Positions 7,905 to 15,819 of a DNA stretch of 64,000 bases are shown piece after piece. Made by a program: the position numbers and the translations under genes. The stretch is from Treponema sp. (GTDB lineage: Bacteria; Spirochaetota; Spirochaetia; Treponematales; Treponemataceae). The notes beneath the pieces were generated by a model. It was not told where the DNA came from and did no database searches. It saw only the letters and a list, made by a program, of their open reading frames with translations. The DNA lies in contig JAEEVR010000001.1 in the NCBI GenBank assembly GCA_016290995.1, positions 36,282 to 100,281 on the forward strand. The letters are read 5' to 3'. Every line of letters starts with the position of its first letter. The first letter of the stretch is position 1.

Positions 7905-9227
7905 TTAAAAACTTTTCGCCACTTGAAACGCTCCCTGAAGCGCTTCGAATTTTTGCTGGATTACGTAGGCGTTCTGCGACTGCAGGGCCAAGCGCTGCGC
8001 CAGCATTTTGCTCAAGAAGATGCCGTAGTGCGGGTTCTTTCTGATAAGCGAAAGGAAAGCCGTCTTTGGAACTTTAATCAGCTTGCAGTTTCCGATAGCC
8101 ATTACAGTAGCCGTTCTTCTGTCGTTCAGCAAAAAGGCCATCTCGCCGATGAACATGTCGCTGGGCGTGAGGACTGTGTTCAACTTTAGGTTTACGTAAA
8201 CGCCGAATTTTCCTTCCACAATAAAGAAAAGGTCGTTTGACATTTCGTCCTGGCGGCAAACGATTTGCTTGTCCTTGTATTCCAAAACGTCAAAGGGCTT
8301 CATGATGCCGGGGACGGCGTTGACTGAGTTGATTTGGTTGGCGATTTGGAATGTGACCTGGTTTCCTTTTTCGTTGTAGGCCAATTTTTTTACAAAGGAG
8401 CGGCTCAAAGAAATTCCGCGGCCGTGGGTTTCGTCTTCGGACGCGCGGCTTTCCAGCATTTTGCGCCAGTCAAAGCCGTCGCCGTTGTCGGTGATTCTAA
8501 AGGCGCTGGCTTTGTCGTGAATCGAGTAGTTGATTCGGATTTTTCTTCCTTTGTATTTTGGATCTTCGGCGCGGGTTCGGATAAGGTCCATGATGTTTCC
8601 GCCGTTCATAAGCCAGTCGGTTTTTTCTTTGTAGGAAATGTTCAAGTTTCCGTGCTCAACGGCGTTTGTCAAAAGCTCGCTCAAGGTCATTTGCAAATTG
8701 ACTCGGTCTTCGGAGCTGATGCGGTTGGTGTTGTAAAGGTAGCTGACCATAAAGTTGATGTAAAAGCGGATGTCCAGCGGATCGTTTCCGCAAGTAAAGC
8801 TGCCTTCCTCGCGGCCGCCGATTATGTCCTGCATTCCGCGCGCGTACAAAAACTGCTGGTTTTGGTCGATGATGCGCAGGAGGCGGCTGAAGTTTTGGGC
8901 AAATTCTTCTATTGTCAATATTGAAAGAACGTTGTCGTCCTTAAGGTCTTCCAAGCGCCTGGCTTGGTCGCGGTCTTTGCAAACGGAAATTACGCCGCCG
9001 TAGTGAAGCCAAGAGTCTTCGTGGATGGCCTCAAGAATTTTGTCGCATCTGATGGTCGGAGAAGTGTAGTCGATTACCTTGATGTCCGGCAGCTCGTAGT
9101 TGATAAAGCTGATGATGCTGTCCGTGTCGCCGAAAATATTGCATGAAAAAGCCGAAAAGTTCTTGCAGGCGTTTGAAATCGTCTTGGTTACTATGGGGTT
9201 TGTGGAAGCTGTGACAATTTTTTTCAT
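7905..9227 (-). CDS. Receiver-like / HATPase / cyclic-nucleotide-binding fusion protein
   Basis: 440 residues in three parts. Residues 1-120 look like a response-regulator receiver fold, but the usual acidic pocket and phospho-Asp are not clear, so it is probably a pseudo-receiver. Residues 150-310 carry an RsbW-like HATPase domain with MTLSELLTNAVEHGN (N box), RITDNGDGFDW (G1) and HGRGISLSRSF (G2). Residues 320-430 are a cNMP-binding (CRP-like) barrel with FFIVEGKFGVYV, FIGEMAFLLNDRRTATVMA. There is no helix-turn-helix. The ATG at 9227 follows a GGAG; the longer frame has none. A likely link between cyclic nucleotide level and an anti-sigma-type kinase; the class III cyclase at 23947 is a possible source of ligand. 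Confidence 0.82.
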   Translation of the reverse strand: MKKIVTASTNPIVTKTISNACKNFSAFSCNIFGDTDSIISFINYELPDIKVIDYTSPTIRCDKILEAIHEDSWLHYGGVISVCKDRDQARRLEDLKDDNVLSILTIEEFAQNFSRLLRIIDQNQQFLYARGMQDIIGGREEGSFTCGNDPLDIRFYINFMVSYLYNTNRISSEDRVNLQMTLSELLTNAVEHGNLNISYKEKTDWLMNGGNIMDLIRTRAEDPKYKGRKIRINYSIHDKASAFRITDNGDGFDWRKMLESRASEDETHGRGISLSRSFVKKLAYNEKGNQVTFQIANQINSVNAVPGIMKPFDVLEYKDKQIVCRQDEMSNDLFFIVEGKFGVYVNLKLNTVLTPSDMFIGEMAFLLNDRRTATVMAIGNCKLIKVPKTAFLSLIRKNPHYGIFLSKMLAQRLALQSQNAYVIQQKFEALQGAFQVAKSF

Positions 9228-9246
9228 TGAAATCTCCGTTTCGCTT

Positions 9247-9304
9247 ATTTTAGCGCGCCTTTTTGATTTTATCAATTGATTTTTGCGGCGAATCGGTGTA
9301 AAAT
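9247..9304. promoter_or_regulatory. Abutting divergent promoters
   Basis: Minus strand: TTGATA (9270-9275), 17 nt, TAAAAT (9247-9252) for the fusion gene at 9227. Plus strand: TTGATT (9276-9281), 17 nt, TAAAAT (9299-9304), 6 nt before the ATG at 9311. The two -35 boxes touch, forming TATCAATTGATT, so two polymerases could not bind at once. Confidence 0.72.
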
Positions 9305-9310
9305 AATTCT

Positions 9311-9850
9311 ATGGATTTTTTAAAATTATCTGAGGAACGTTATTCTGTCCGCAAATTTTCTGACAAGAAGGTTGAGGACGAAAAGCTGGAAAAGATTTTG
9401 CAGGCCGGCCGCTTGGCTCCCACCGCAAAAAACTCGCAAAGCCAAAGAATCTTTGTCTTAAAAAGCCCTGAGGCCGTCGCCAAAATCAGGACGGCCACGC
9501 AAATGGCCTTTAACGCGCCTGTTGTCCTTATGGTTTGCTACGACGAAAACGAAAGCTATAAAAACGCGGCCGACACCGCTTACACATACTATCCCGGCGG
9601 CCATTACGACGGCGGCGAAGTGGACGCGTCCATCGTCACAAGCGCGATGATGTTCCAGGCCACGGAATTGGGCTTGGGCACCCTTTGGGCGCGCGGCTTT
9701 GACGCGGCCAAAATCATCGAGGCCTTTGATTTGCCCCAAAATTTGCATTTGGTCTGCCTTTTGGACATTGGCTATCCCGCCGCCGACGCGGAGCCCAGCC
9801 CCAGGCATTCGGACAGAAAGCCGCTCTCTGAGACGGTAAAATACATTTAA
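9311..9850 (+). CDS. Nitroreductase-family flavoprotein
   Basis: 179 residues, the normal size for a single-domain nitroreductase (FMN- and NAD(P)H-dependent reduction of nitro groups, quinones or enones). Visible: the N-terminal RYSVRKFSDKKV FMN-phosphate motif (residues 9-20), LQAGRLAPTAKNSQ (30-43), and the C-terminal LGYP-like DIGYPAADAEPSPRH with the following KPL. No signal peptide, so cytoplasmic. Transcribed without a leader from 9276-9304. The next gene begins 10 nt after its stop with its own AAGGAGA, so the GH5 gene may share the transcript; the functional link is not obvious. Confidence 0.88.
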   Translation: MDFLKLSEERYSVRKFSDKKVEDEKLEKILQAGRLAPTAKNSQSQRIFVLKSPEAVAKIRTATQMAFNAPVVLMVCYDENESYKNAADTAYTYYPGGHYDGGEVDASIVTSAMMFQATELGLGTLWARGFDAAKIIEAFDLPQNLHLVCLLDIGYPAADAEPSPRHSDRKPLSETVKYI

Positions 9851-9859
9851 GGAGAACGT

Positions 9860-10885
9860 ATGAAAAGACTTATGATTTTAGCCGCAAGCCTTTTGCTCTC
9901 TTTTGCCTTTTTTTCTTGTTCTGAAAAAGTTGAGCCCAGGCAGTTTTTAAACGACAAATCCACGCCGGTTGAGCGTTACGGCGCTTTGCAAGTTATTGGA
10001 ACGCATCTCTGCGACCAAAATGGAAATCCCGTTCAGCTTTGCGGAATGAGCTCGCACGGCTTGCACTGGCACGGAAAGTACGCCAACAAGGACGTAATCA
10101 AGTGGCTGCGCGACGATTGGAACGCTGACCTTTGGAGAGCCGCGATGTACGCCGGCGAAAACGGAGGCTATGTCAACAATCCGGCAATCGCCAACAAGGT
10201 GATCGACTCGATCGAAGCGGCCATTGAGCTTGGCGTTTACGTCATCGTAGACTGGCACGTTTTGCCGGAGCGGGATCCCATGCTGTACGTAAAAAAAGCC
10301 GAAGAATTTTTTGAGCGCATCGCCTCCACCTATGGAAAGTATCCCAATCTCATCTACGAAATTTGCAACGAGCCCAACGGAAAGGAAGTCACTTGGGAGG
10401 GCAACATCAAGCCCTACGCCGAAAAAATAATTCCTATCATCAGAAAATACTGCGACAACATCATCGTCGTCGGAACTCCCGTTTGGTCCAGCGATTTGCT
10501 AAAAGCCGCCAAGGATCCAATCAAGGGACAAAAGAACATCATGTACACTCTCCACTTCTACGCAGGCAGCCACGGAAACTCAAGCCGCAATGTTTTGCGA
10601 AAGGCTCTTAAAAAAGGCCTTCCCGTTTTTGTCACCGAGTGGGGAACGACAAAGGCGTCCGGCGACGGCGGAGTTTTTGAAAAGGAAACTTTGGAGTGGA
10701 CAAAACTTATGGCTCAAAAGAAAGTTTCTTGGGCCAACTGGTCGGTCAACAACAAGGGCGAAGATTCAGGAAACCTTAAGTTTAACAAAGACCGCGACGC
10801 AAAGGGCGGCTGGCAAGAAAGCGACTTGCAGCCTTCGGGAATTTTAGTAAGAAAAATAATGCGCGGAGAAGTCGAGTACAAGTAA
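9860..10885 (+). CDS. GH5 endoglucanase, outer-surface lipoprotein
   Basis: 341 residues. An N-terminal lipoprotein signal ends in FAFFSC (Cys at residue 20), so the enzyme should be lipid-anchored. The rest is a glycoside hydrolase family 5 barrel resembling cellulases of subfamily 2: GMSSHGLHWHG near residue 55, IVDWHV near 133, the acid/base Glu in YEICNEPNG (about 173), TLHFYAGSHG near 232, and the nucleophile Glu in VFVTEWGTT (about 258). All key residues are present, so it should cut beta-1,4-glucan. AAGGAGA lies before the ATG. It is followed 1 nt after its stop by a GH13 homologue, and both probably share the upstream nitroreductase transcript. Confidence 0.92.
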   Translation: MKRLMILAASLLLSFAFFSCSEKVEPRQFLNDKSTPVERYGALQVIGTHLCDQNGNPVQLCGMSSHGLHWHGKYANKDVIKWLRDDWNADLWRAAMYAGENGGYVNNPAIANKVIDSIEAAIELGVYVIVDWHVLPERDPMLYVKKAEEFFERIASTYGKYPNLIYEICNEPNGKEVTWEGNIKPYAEKIIPIIRKYCDNIIVVGTPVWSSDLLKAAKDPIKGQKNIMYTLHFYAGSHGNSSRNVLRKALKKGLPVFVTEWGTTKASGDGGVFEKETLEWTKLMAQKKVSWANWSVNNKGEDSGNLKFNKDRDAKGGWQESDLQPSGILVRKIMRGEVEYK

Positions 10886-10886
10886 A

Positions 10887-12272
10887 ATGAACGTAAGCTG
10901 GTTAGACGGTTCCGCGATGTATCAAATTTTTCCTCTAGGCCTTTGCGACGCTCCGCGCGAAAATTCGTGGGACTGGTCAAACACTTGGAACGCGGCCACT
11001 CGGCCCGTTCGGCGCGTTGACAGAATATTGAATTGGATTGACCAACTAAAAAAAATCGGAATCAATTCAATCTTCTTTAATCCGGTTTTGCAAAGCGACA
11101 CCCATGGCTACAACACGCGCGACTTTTACACGCTGGACAGCCGCCTTGGAAGCAACGAGGACTTTGCCGAGGTTTGCCAAACGCTCCACCAAAACGGCTT
11201 TAGGCTTGTTTTTGACGCGCTTTTCAACCATGTCGGCCGCGGCTTTTGGGCCTTTAGAGACGTGCGGAACAACATGCAAAATTCGCGCTACATAGATTGG
11301 TTCAAGGGAATCGATTTTAGGCGCAACACTCCATGCAACGACGGCTTTTACTACAAGGCCTGGCAGGACAACTGGGACTTTCCTGAACTGAATCTAGAAA
11401 ACGAAGAAGTTGTCGAGCATGTTTTTGGCGCCATACGAAGGTGGGAAGACCTTTACCGTTTTGACGGCTTGCACCTTTGCTTAATTGAATTTTTGCCCAA
11501 AAAATTCATCAAGCGCTTAAGGCAATTTTGTTCCGAAATGGGAGCGGGCCTCGGCGGAAACATTGCGATAATCTCTGAATCTTTTGACGGCATTGACTGC
11601 GCAAAATACATTTCTTCGGAAATGGGCCAATCTTCCAACAACCGCGAGCTGCGCGACGCGCTTTGCGACGGCTTTAACAAAAAGAACATTTTTGAATTGG
11701 CCTACACTTTGAACCGTCAGTTTGGCCCTGACGGAATATACTCAAAGATTCCAATGATGAATTTTTTGGACAACCACAATTATCCCCGCTTCGCTTCGGC
11801 GATGGAACATAAAGAGCTTATTCCCTTGGGCTGGAGCCTTTTGCCGGCGCTGCCCGGATATCCTTGCGTGTACTACGGAAGCGAGTGGGGCGTTGAGGGA
11901 ATTCCCGGCGACAATCATTGGGCGTTGAGGCCCGCCTTTGAAAAGCCCGAATGGAACGAGTTGACCGATTGCGTTCAAAAGGCTTTTGTGGCAAGAAAAA
12001 ATTCCCCGGCTTTGCGCTACGGAAGCTACAAGCAAATATTCCAGGCAAAGGAGCAATTGGTTTTTGAGCGCTCCTCTTGCGGCGAAACGATAATCGTTTG
12101 CCTTAACATAAGCGAATACGACTACAAGGTTCCGATAAAACAAGGAAAAGGCTTTGCCGCCTTTGAAGGCTTGTACGGCGACTTTGACGAATTGCTTTCC
12201 GGCAACGAATGCCATTACGACGGAGACTTTTACCTTCCTCCGTTGAGCGTAATGTACTTAAAGCGAAAATAA
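10887..12272 (+). CDS. GH13 (alpha-amylase-like) protein lacking catalytic residues; probable pseudoenzyme
   Basis: 461 residues, cytoplasmic, with the alpha-amylase barrel. Region I is intact (FDALFNHVG, about 108-115). Region II should read GFRLDAxKH but reads GLHLCLIEF: Arg becomes His196 and the catalytic Asp becomes Cys198. Region III keeps Glu231 (IISESFDG). Region IV should end NHD but reads FLDNHNYPR, with Asn298 for the transition-state Asp. Two of the three catalytic carboxylates are missing, so hydrolysis is not expected, although the frame is intact for the full family length. A binding, regulatory or scaffolding role is inferred. It lies between the GH5 lipoprotein and a DUF2974 gene and is likely co-transcribed with both. 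Confidence 0.85.
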   Translation: MNVSWLDGSAMYQIFPLGLCDAPRENSWDWSNTWNAATRPVRRVDRILNWIDQLKKIGINSIFFNPVLQSDTHGYNTRDFYTLDSRLGSNEDFAEVCQTLHQNGFRLVFDALFNHVGRGFWAFRDVRNNMQNSRYIDWFKGIDFRRNTPCNDGFYYKAWQDNWDFPELNLENEEVVEHVFGAIRRWEDLYRFDGLHLCLIEFLPKKFIKRLRQFCSEMGAGLGGNIAIISESFDGIDCAKYISSEMGQSSNNRELRDALCDGFNKKNIFELAYTLNRQFGPDGIYSKIPMMNFLDNHNYPRFASAMEHKELIPLGWSLLPALPGYPCVYYGSEWGVEGIPGDNHWALRPAFEKPEWNELTDCVQKAFVARKNSPALRYGSYKQIFQAKEQLVFERSSCGETIIVCLNISEYDYKVPIKQGKGFAAFEGLYGDFDELLSGNECHYDGDFYLPPLSVMYLKRK

Positions 12273-12290
12273 TTTTGGAGAGCCAAATCG

Positions 12291-13397
12291 ATGGACTTGA
12301 TAGATTATGTTGAATGGCGCGGAGATTTGACTTTTTCAAAGAGCGCCTTTTGCGACGTTGACGCTTTGGTTTTGTGCCAACTTTCATACTTAAACTTTGA
12401 CGAGTTGCTTCCGTCGGATTTTTCAAGCAGGCTTTCTTTAAGGGATTTGTGGACTTGCTTTAAGGCAAGCGAGGACTTTGAAAAGCGCTGCGACTTGGGC
12501 GCCTTGATTTCGCGGGAAACCGTGCGCTTGCTGGAAGTATGCGCCGCTTCAAAACGCTTTGGAAAAATTTGCGCTTCCGGCTACGTAAGCAAAATCGACT
12601 TGCAAAACGAAGAGCAGTTTTCGGCGCTTGTTTTTTTTGAAGGCGCCTTTAACTCAAATCCTTTTGTGGCTTTTAGAGGAACGGACGACACAATCGTCGG
12701 CTGGAAGGAAGACTTTAACCTTGCGATAGAAGAAGTGGTTCCAGCGCAGCGCGACGCTTTGGCTTACCTTGAGGGCGTGGCAAAAAAGACGCGCGGAAAA
12801 ATTTTGGTCGGCGGCCATTCCAAGGGCGGAAACCTTGCCGTGTACGCCTCCGCCTTTTGCGAACCAAAATGCAAAAAAAGAATCGACAGGGTTTACAACT
12901 TTGACGGCCCTGGCTTTAGAAAGGAAATAATCGAAGACGCGCGTTTGGTGGAAATGCTTCCGCTCCTGCATTCCTACTATCCAAAACTTTCTATTGTTGG
13001 AATGCTTTTTAGGCGGGCGGGCGAATACAGCGTTGTGGATAGCCAAGCCCAAGGCCTTATGCAGCACGAGCCTTTTTCTTGGCAAGTAATGCCGCGCGGC
13101 TTTAAAACCCTTGAGGACTTTGAAAACGCTTCGGACATTTTTCATAAGACTTTTAACGAATGGCTTGAAGGCGTCTCAAAGGAAAAACGCAGCCTTGTAG
13201 TCGAGACTTTGTTCAAGGTGATAACCGCCGGCGGAGCCAAGACCAACAGCGACTTGGGAAAGGATTGGTTCAAGCAGGCCGGAGCGATTGTAAAGGCCGC
13301 GAGCGAATTGGACAAAGACACCCGCGACGAAGTGTTCAAGATTGTCCAGCGCTTGTTTGAACTAGCCGCCAAAAATCTGACCGAAAAGAAAAAGTAG
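12291..13397 (+). CDS. DUF2974 (Mbeg1-like) alpha/beta-hydrolase-fold protein
   Basis: 368 residues. It matches the DUF2974 pattern: an N-terminal helical part, then FVAFRGTDDTIVGWKEDFNLA (about 122-142) and the nucleophile elbow GGHSKGGNLAVYASAF (Ser about residue 178), typical of a lipase-like serine hydrolase. A following FDGPGF is also characteristic of the family. The rest of the catalytic triad is not certain. No signal peptide, so predicted cytoplasmic. GGAGAG precedes the ATG. It is the last gene of the apparent run 9311-13397. The family's substrate is not established. Confidence 0.8.
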   Translation: MDLIDYVEWRGDLTFSKSAFCDVDALVLCQLSYLNFDELLPSDFSSRLSLRDLWTCFKASEDFEKRCDLGALISRETVRLLEVCAASKRFGKICASGYVSKIDLQNEEQFSALVFFEGAFNSNPFVAFRGTDDTIVGWKEDFNLAIEEVVPAQRDALAYLEGVAKKTRGKILVGGHSKGGNLAVYASAFCEPKCKKRIDRVYNFDGPGFRKEIIEDARLVEMLPLLHSYYPKLSIVGMLFRRAGEYSVVDSQAQGLMQHEPFSWQVMPRGFKTLEDFENASDIFHKTFNEWLEGVSKEKRSLVVETLFKVITAGGAKTNSDLGKDWFKQAGAIVKAASELDKDTRDEVFKIVQRLFELAAKNLTEKKK

Positions 13398-13453
13398 CGA
13401 GCGGCCTTTTGGGCCAGGCCATGCCTTGCAAGGCCTTAAAGCGACGCGCGGTT

Positions 13454-14347
13454 TTACAAAGACGCCGCTTCTATTTCCGCAATTCGCGCGGCGTACTTGT
13501 TGGCGGCCATGACGGCGGCGGCCAGACTGTCGCCGGCCTTGACGCGGGCCACGCAAACGCCTAGGTGCGCGTCGCCGCAGCCGATTGTGTTAACCACATT
13601 GGCCTCCACGCCTGGAATTTTTTGCCCTTTTTGCGTTGCGGCCTCAAAAATGTAGGAGCCGCTTTTTCCGGTTGTCATAATCACGTCGTTTTTTGTAAGG
13701 GCAAAAAGGGCGGCCGCGGCTTGGGGGATTGACTTAAGGCCAGTCAATGCAAAGGCCTCTTTTTGGTTAAGATGCAATATCGGGTTGAGCCGCCAGATTT
13801 TTTTTAGGAGCGATTTTTTGATGTGCATGACGCGAGCGCTGGGGTCAAAAAATATTTTGAGCGGCCGCCCTTCTTGGTCTGCCAGCTTTTTTTGTTCCAA
13901 GAGAAAGTCGATTTCGGCCTCGGAAGTTTTTTCTTCCATTTCCAGCCCGCAAAAGTAAATCGAGTCCACTTTTTTGAAATTTATTTTTTTGTAGAATTTT
14001 CTGTCAAAAAGGTATTCGGCTTTGTGGGCGCAAATAAAGGCGTGCTCGTTTTTTTTGTTGACAAGGCACCAACAGGCGCCGTTTTCTTGGCTTTTTATTT
14101 TTGCAAAGACGGGAATTTTGTTCTTTTTTAGCTCATTTTCAACAAATTCCGCGTAAACTCCCGTTCCGACGGGCGAGCATAGAGTAAAATCGCTTTTGGC
14201 TTTTTGCAAGGCCTTTGCCACGTTGAATGCCGTTCCGCCCAAAGACCATTTGGCGCCGTCAGTGTTTACGTCCTGGCCCGGCTCCGGGAACGTTGGAACG
14301 CGGATAATAATGTCAACGCATGTTGAACCGATCACTAAAGTTTGCAT
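13454..14347 (-). CDS. PfkB-family carbohydrate/nucleoside kinase
   Basis: 297 residues. Ribokinase-like fold: an N-terminal GSTCVDIIIRVPTFPEPGQDV, the sugar-binding GGTAFNVAKAL (about 45-55), and the C-terminal ATP and catalytic-base motif NTIGCGDAHLGVCVA (about 255-270), where Asp is the base. It phosphorylates a sugar or nucleoside; which one cannot be told. The ATG at 14347 is chosen over upstream ATGs at 14353 and 14362 because the -10 box TATAAT ends exactly 6 nt before it and overlaps the others. Read divergently from the FHA gene with interlocked promoters. Confidence 0.85.
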   Translation of the reverse strand: MQTLVIGSTCVDIIIRVPTFPEPGQDVNTDGAKWSLGGTAFNVAKALQKAKSDFTLCSPVGTGVYAEFVENELKKNKIPVFAKIKSQENGACWCLVNKKNEHAFICAHKAEYLFDRKFYKKINFKKVDSIYFCGLEMEEKTSEAEIDFLLEQKKLADQEGRPLKIFFDPSARVMHIKKSLLKKIWRLNPILHLNQKEAFALTGLKSIPQAAAALFALTKNDVIMTTGKSGSYIFEAATQKGQKIPGVEANVVNTIGCGDAHLGVCVARVKAGDSLAAAVMAANKYAARIAEIEAASL

Positions 14348-14353
14348 GCCCAT

Positions 14354-14397
14354 ATTATACAAAATAATTTGATAAAAATCAAATTTTGGGTTATAAT
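14354..14397. promoter_or_regulatory. Interlocked divergent promoters, both leaderless
   Basis: Minus: TTGATT (14377-14382), 17 nt, TATAAT (14354-14359), 6 nt to the ATG of the PfkB gene. Plus: TTGATA (14369-14374), 17 nt, TATAAT (14392-14397), 6 nt to the ATG of the FHA gene. Each -35 box lies inside the other promoter's spacer. Confidence 0.8.
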
Positions 14398-14403
14398 AAC
14401 AGT

Positions 14404-14748
14404 ATGGATGACTCTACAATTATGGAAAGCTCCCCTGTAGGCGAGCACATTCAGGCTATTTCGGATCCCAACGCGGTTTCTTACTTGATGTTCAACAAGC
14501 AAAAGATCAAGTTGGTGGCAAAAATCACTCTTGGCCGCGAAACGGACAACAGCGTTGTCATTGAAAACAAGCTGGCCAGCCGCCATCACGCCTTGATTCA
14601 AAAAATCAAGGACGACTATTATCTTAAGGACGAAAATTCCACAAACGGAACTTTGTTGAATGGAAAAAGAATTCCGGCGGACAAGTACGTAAAGCTTAGC
14701 CGCGGAGACAAAATCACAATCGGCTCCGCCAATTTGGTTTTCGGTTAA
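14404..14748 (+). CDS. FHA-domain protein
   Basis: 114 residues, nearly all one forkhead-associated domain, which binds phosphothreonine peptides. Signature residues: LGRETDNSVVI (about 47-57), SRHHALI (about 61-67), DENSTNGTLLNGKRI (about 79-93) and GDKITIGSANLVFG at the end. The ATG at 14404 follows the -10 box by 6 nt; a second in-frame ATG at 14422 is possible. It is the first gene of a run with a metallophosphoesterase and a Ser/Thr kinase, so it is probably a reader of that kinase's phosphorylation. Confidence 0.88.
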   Translation: MDDSTIMESSPVGEHIQAISDPNAVSYLMFNKQKIKLVAKITLGRETDNSVVIENKLASRHHALIQKIKDDYYLKDENSTNGTLLNGKRIPADKYVKLSRGDKITIGSANLVFG

Positions 14749-14773
14749 CCTTTAATCGCGGCGCGGTTTTTAC

Positions 14774-15808
14774 GTGGATCGATCGGAAATTCTTGATGAT
14801 TTTTTAATTTTCTCAAAGCATGCAAGACTGCCGTCGCAAAAAAAAATTTTAGCGTTGGCAAAAAACGCCTTGCAAGTCTTGCAGTCCGAAAGTTGCGAGT
14901 ACAGGGAGCGAATTCCTGGAACGGAAATTGCCGGCGGCTTTTTGGACTTTCGACAGCAAAAAGACATGCCGTTGGTCGTTGTTCCAGACTTGCACGCGCG
15001 GCCTGATTTTGTTTACAACATTTTAAATTTTGTCCTGCCCAAAAAAAATTCCGGCTTTAAGGACGACATAAAAATTATAGACGCCCTGCAAGAAAAAAAA
15101 ATCCGCGTCGTGCTTGTCGGCGACATTTTGCACGCGGAAGGCAGGGCGCGCGGCCGCTGGGAAAAAGCCTTTAAGCTTTACGACCGTCTGGGCCAGATTG
15201 ACTCGCCGGAAATGCGCGAAGAAATGCGCGAAGGGCTTTCGGCTTTGATGGCGGTTATGGAAGCCAAAATTTTATGGCCGGAAAATTTTCATTGCCTTAA
15301 GGGCAACCACGAAAACATCAAGAACGAGCGCGGCGGCGGCAATTTTCCTTTTAGGAAATTTGTGATGGAAGGAAGAATGGTTTTGGAATTTATGCAAAGC
15401 TTTTACGAGCCCCAAGTCTTGGAAGCGATTTATGATTTTGAAAAAGCGCTTCCATTGGCCGCTTGCGCAAAAAATGTTTTTGTCTCGCACGCCGAGCCGC
15501 TGTGTTTTTTTGACAAGGCGGAATTGGTTTCTTCTTTGCTTGACGAAAAGGTCGTGTACGGCTTGACTTGGACGGCAAATGACGAGGCAAAGATCGGAAG
15601 CGTTGCCAATATGCTTGACGCTTATTGCGCTCCAAAAGCGGGCGTTAAGGCAAAATACATCGGAGGGCATAGGCCCGTTCCGGAAAATTATTTACTGCGT
15701 CAGGGCGGTTTGTACGCGCAAATACACAATCCGCAAAGGCAGAATATTGCGGTGGTAAAACCGTCAAAAACTTTTGACCCTGACAAAGACATAATTAGCG
15801 TTCAGTAG
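14774..15808 (+). CDS. Calcineurin-like metallophosphoesterase
   Basis: 344 residues. Metallophosphoesterase motifs in order: VVPDLHARPDF (degenerate D-x-H, about 75-85), VVLVGDILHAEGR (GD block, about 113-125), CLKGNHEN (GNH, about 173-180), VFVSHAEP (about 233-240) and YIGGHRPV (last His, about 297-304). It resembles the PPP/bis-PNPase branch that includes bacterial protein phosphatases. GTG start at 14774; no ATG fits this frame nearby, and there is no clear ribosome binding site. Between FHA and kinase genes, it is a good candidate for the phosphatase opposing the kinase, but this is inferred from position. Confidence 0.78.
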   Translation: MDRSEILDDFLIFSKHARLPSQKKILALAKNALQVLQSESCEYRERIPGTEIAGGFLDFRQQKDMPLVVVPDLHARPDFVYNILNFVLPKKNSGFKDDIKIIDALQEKKIRVVLVGDILHAEGRARGRWEKAFKLYDRLGQIDSPEMREEMREGLSALMAVMEAKILWPENFHCLKGNHENIKNERGGGNFPFRKFVMEGRMVLEFMQSFYEPQVLEAIYDFEKALPLAACAKNVFVSHAEPLCFFDKAELVSSLLDEKVVYGLTWTANDEAKIGSVANMLDAYCAPKAGVKAKYIGGHRPVPENYLLRQGGLYAQIHNPQRQNIAVVKPSKTFDPDKDIISVQ

Positions 15809-15819
15809 GAGGACAAAAT

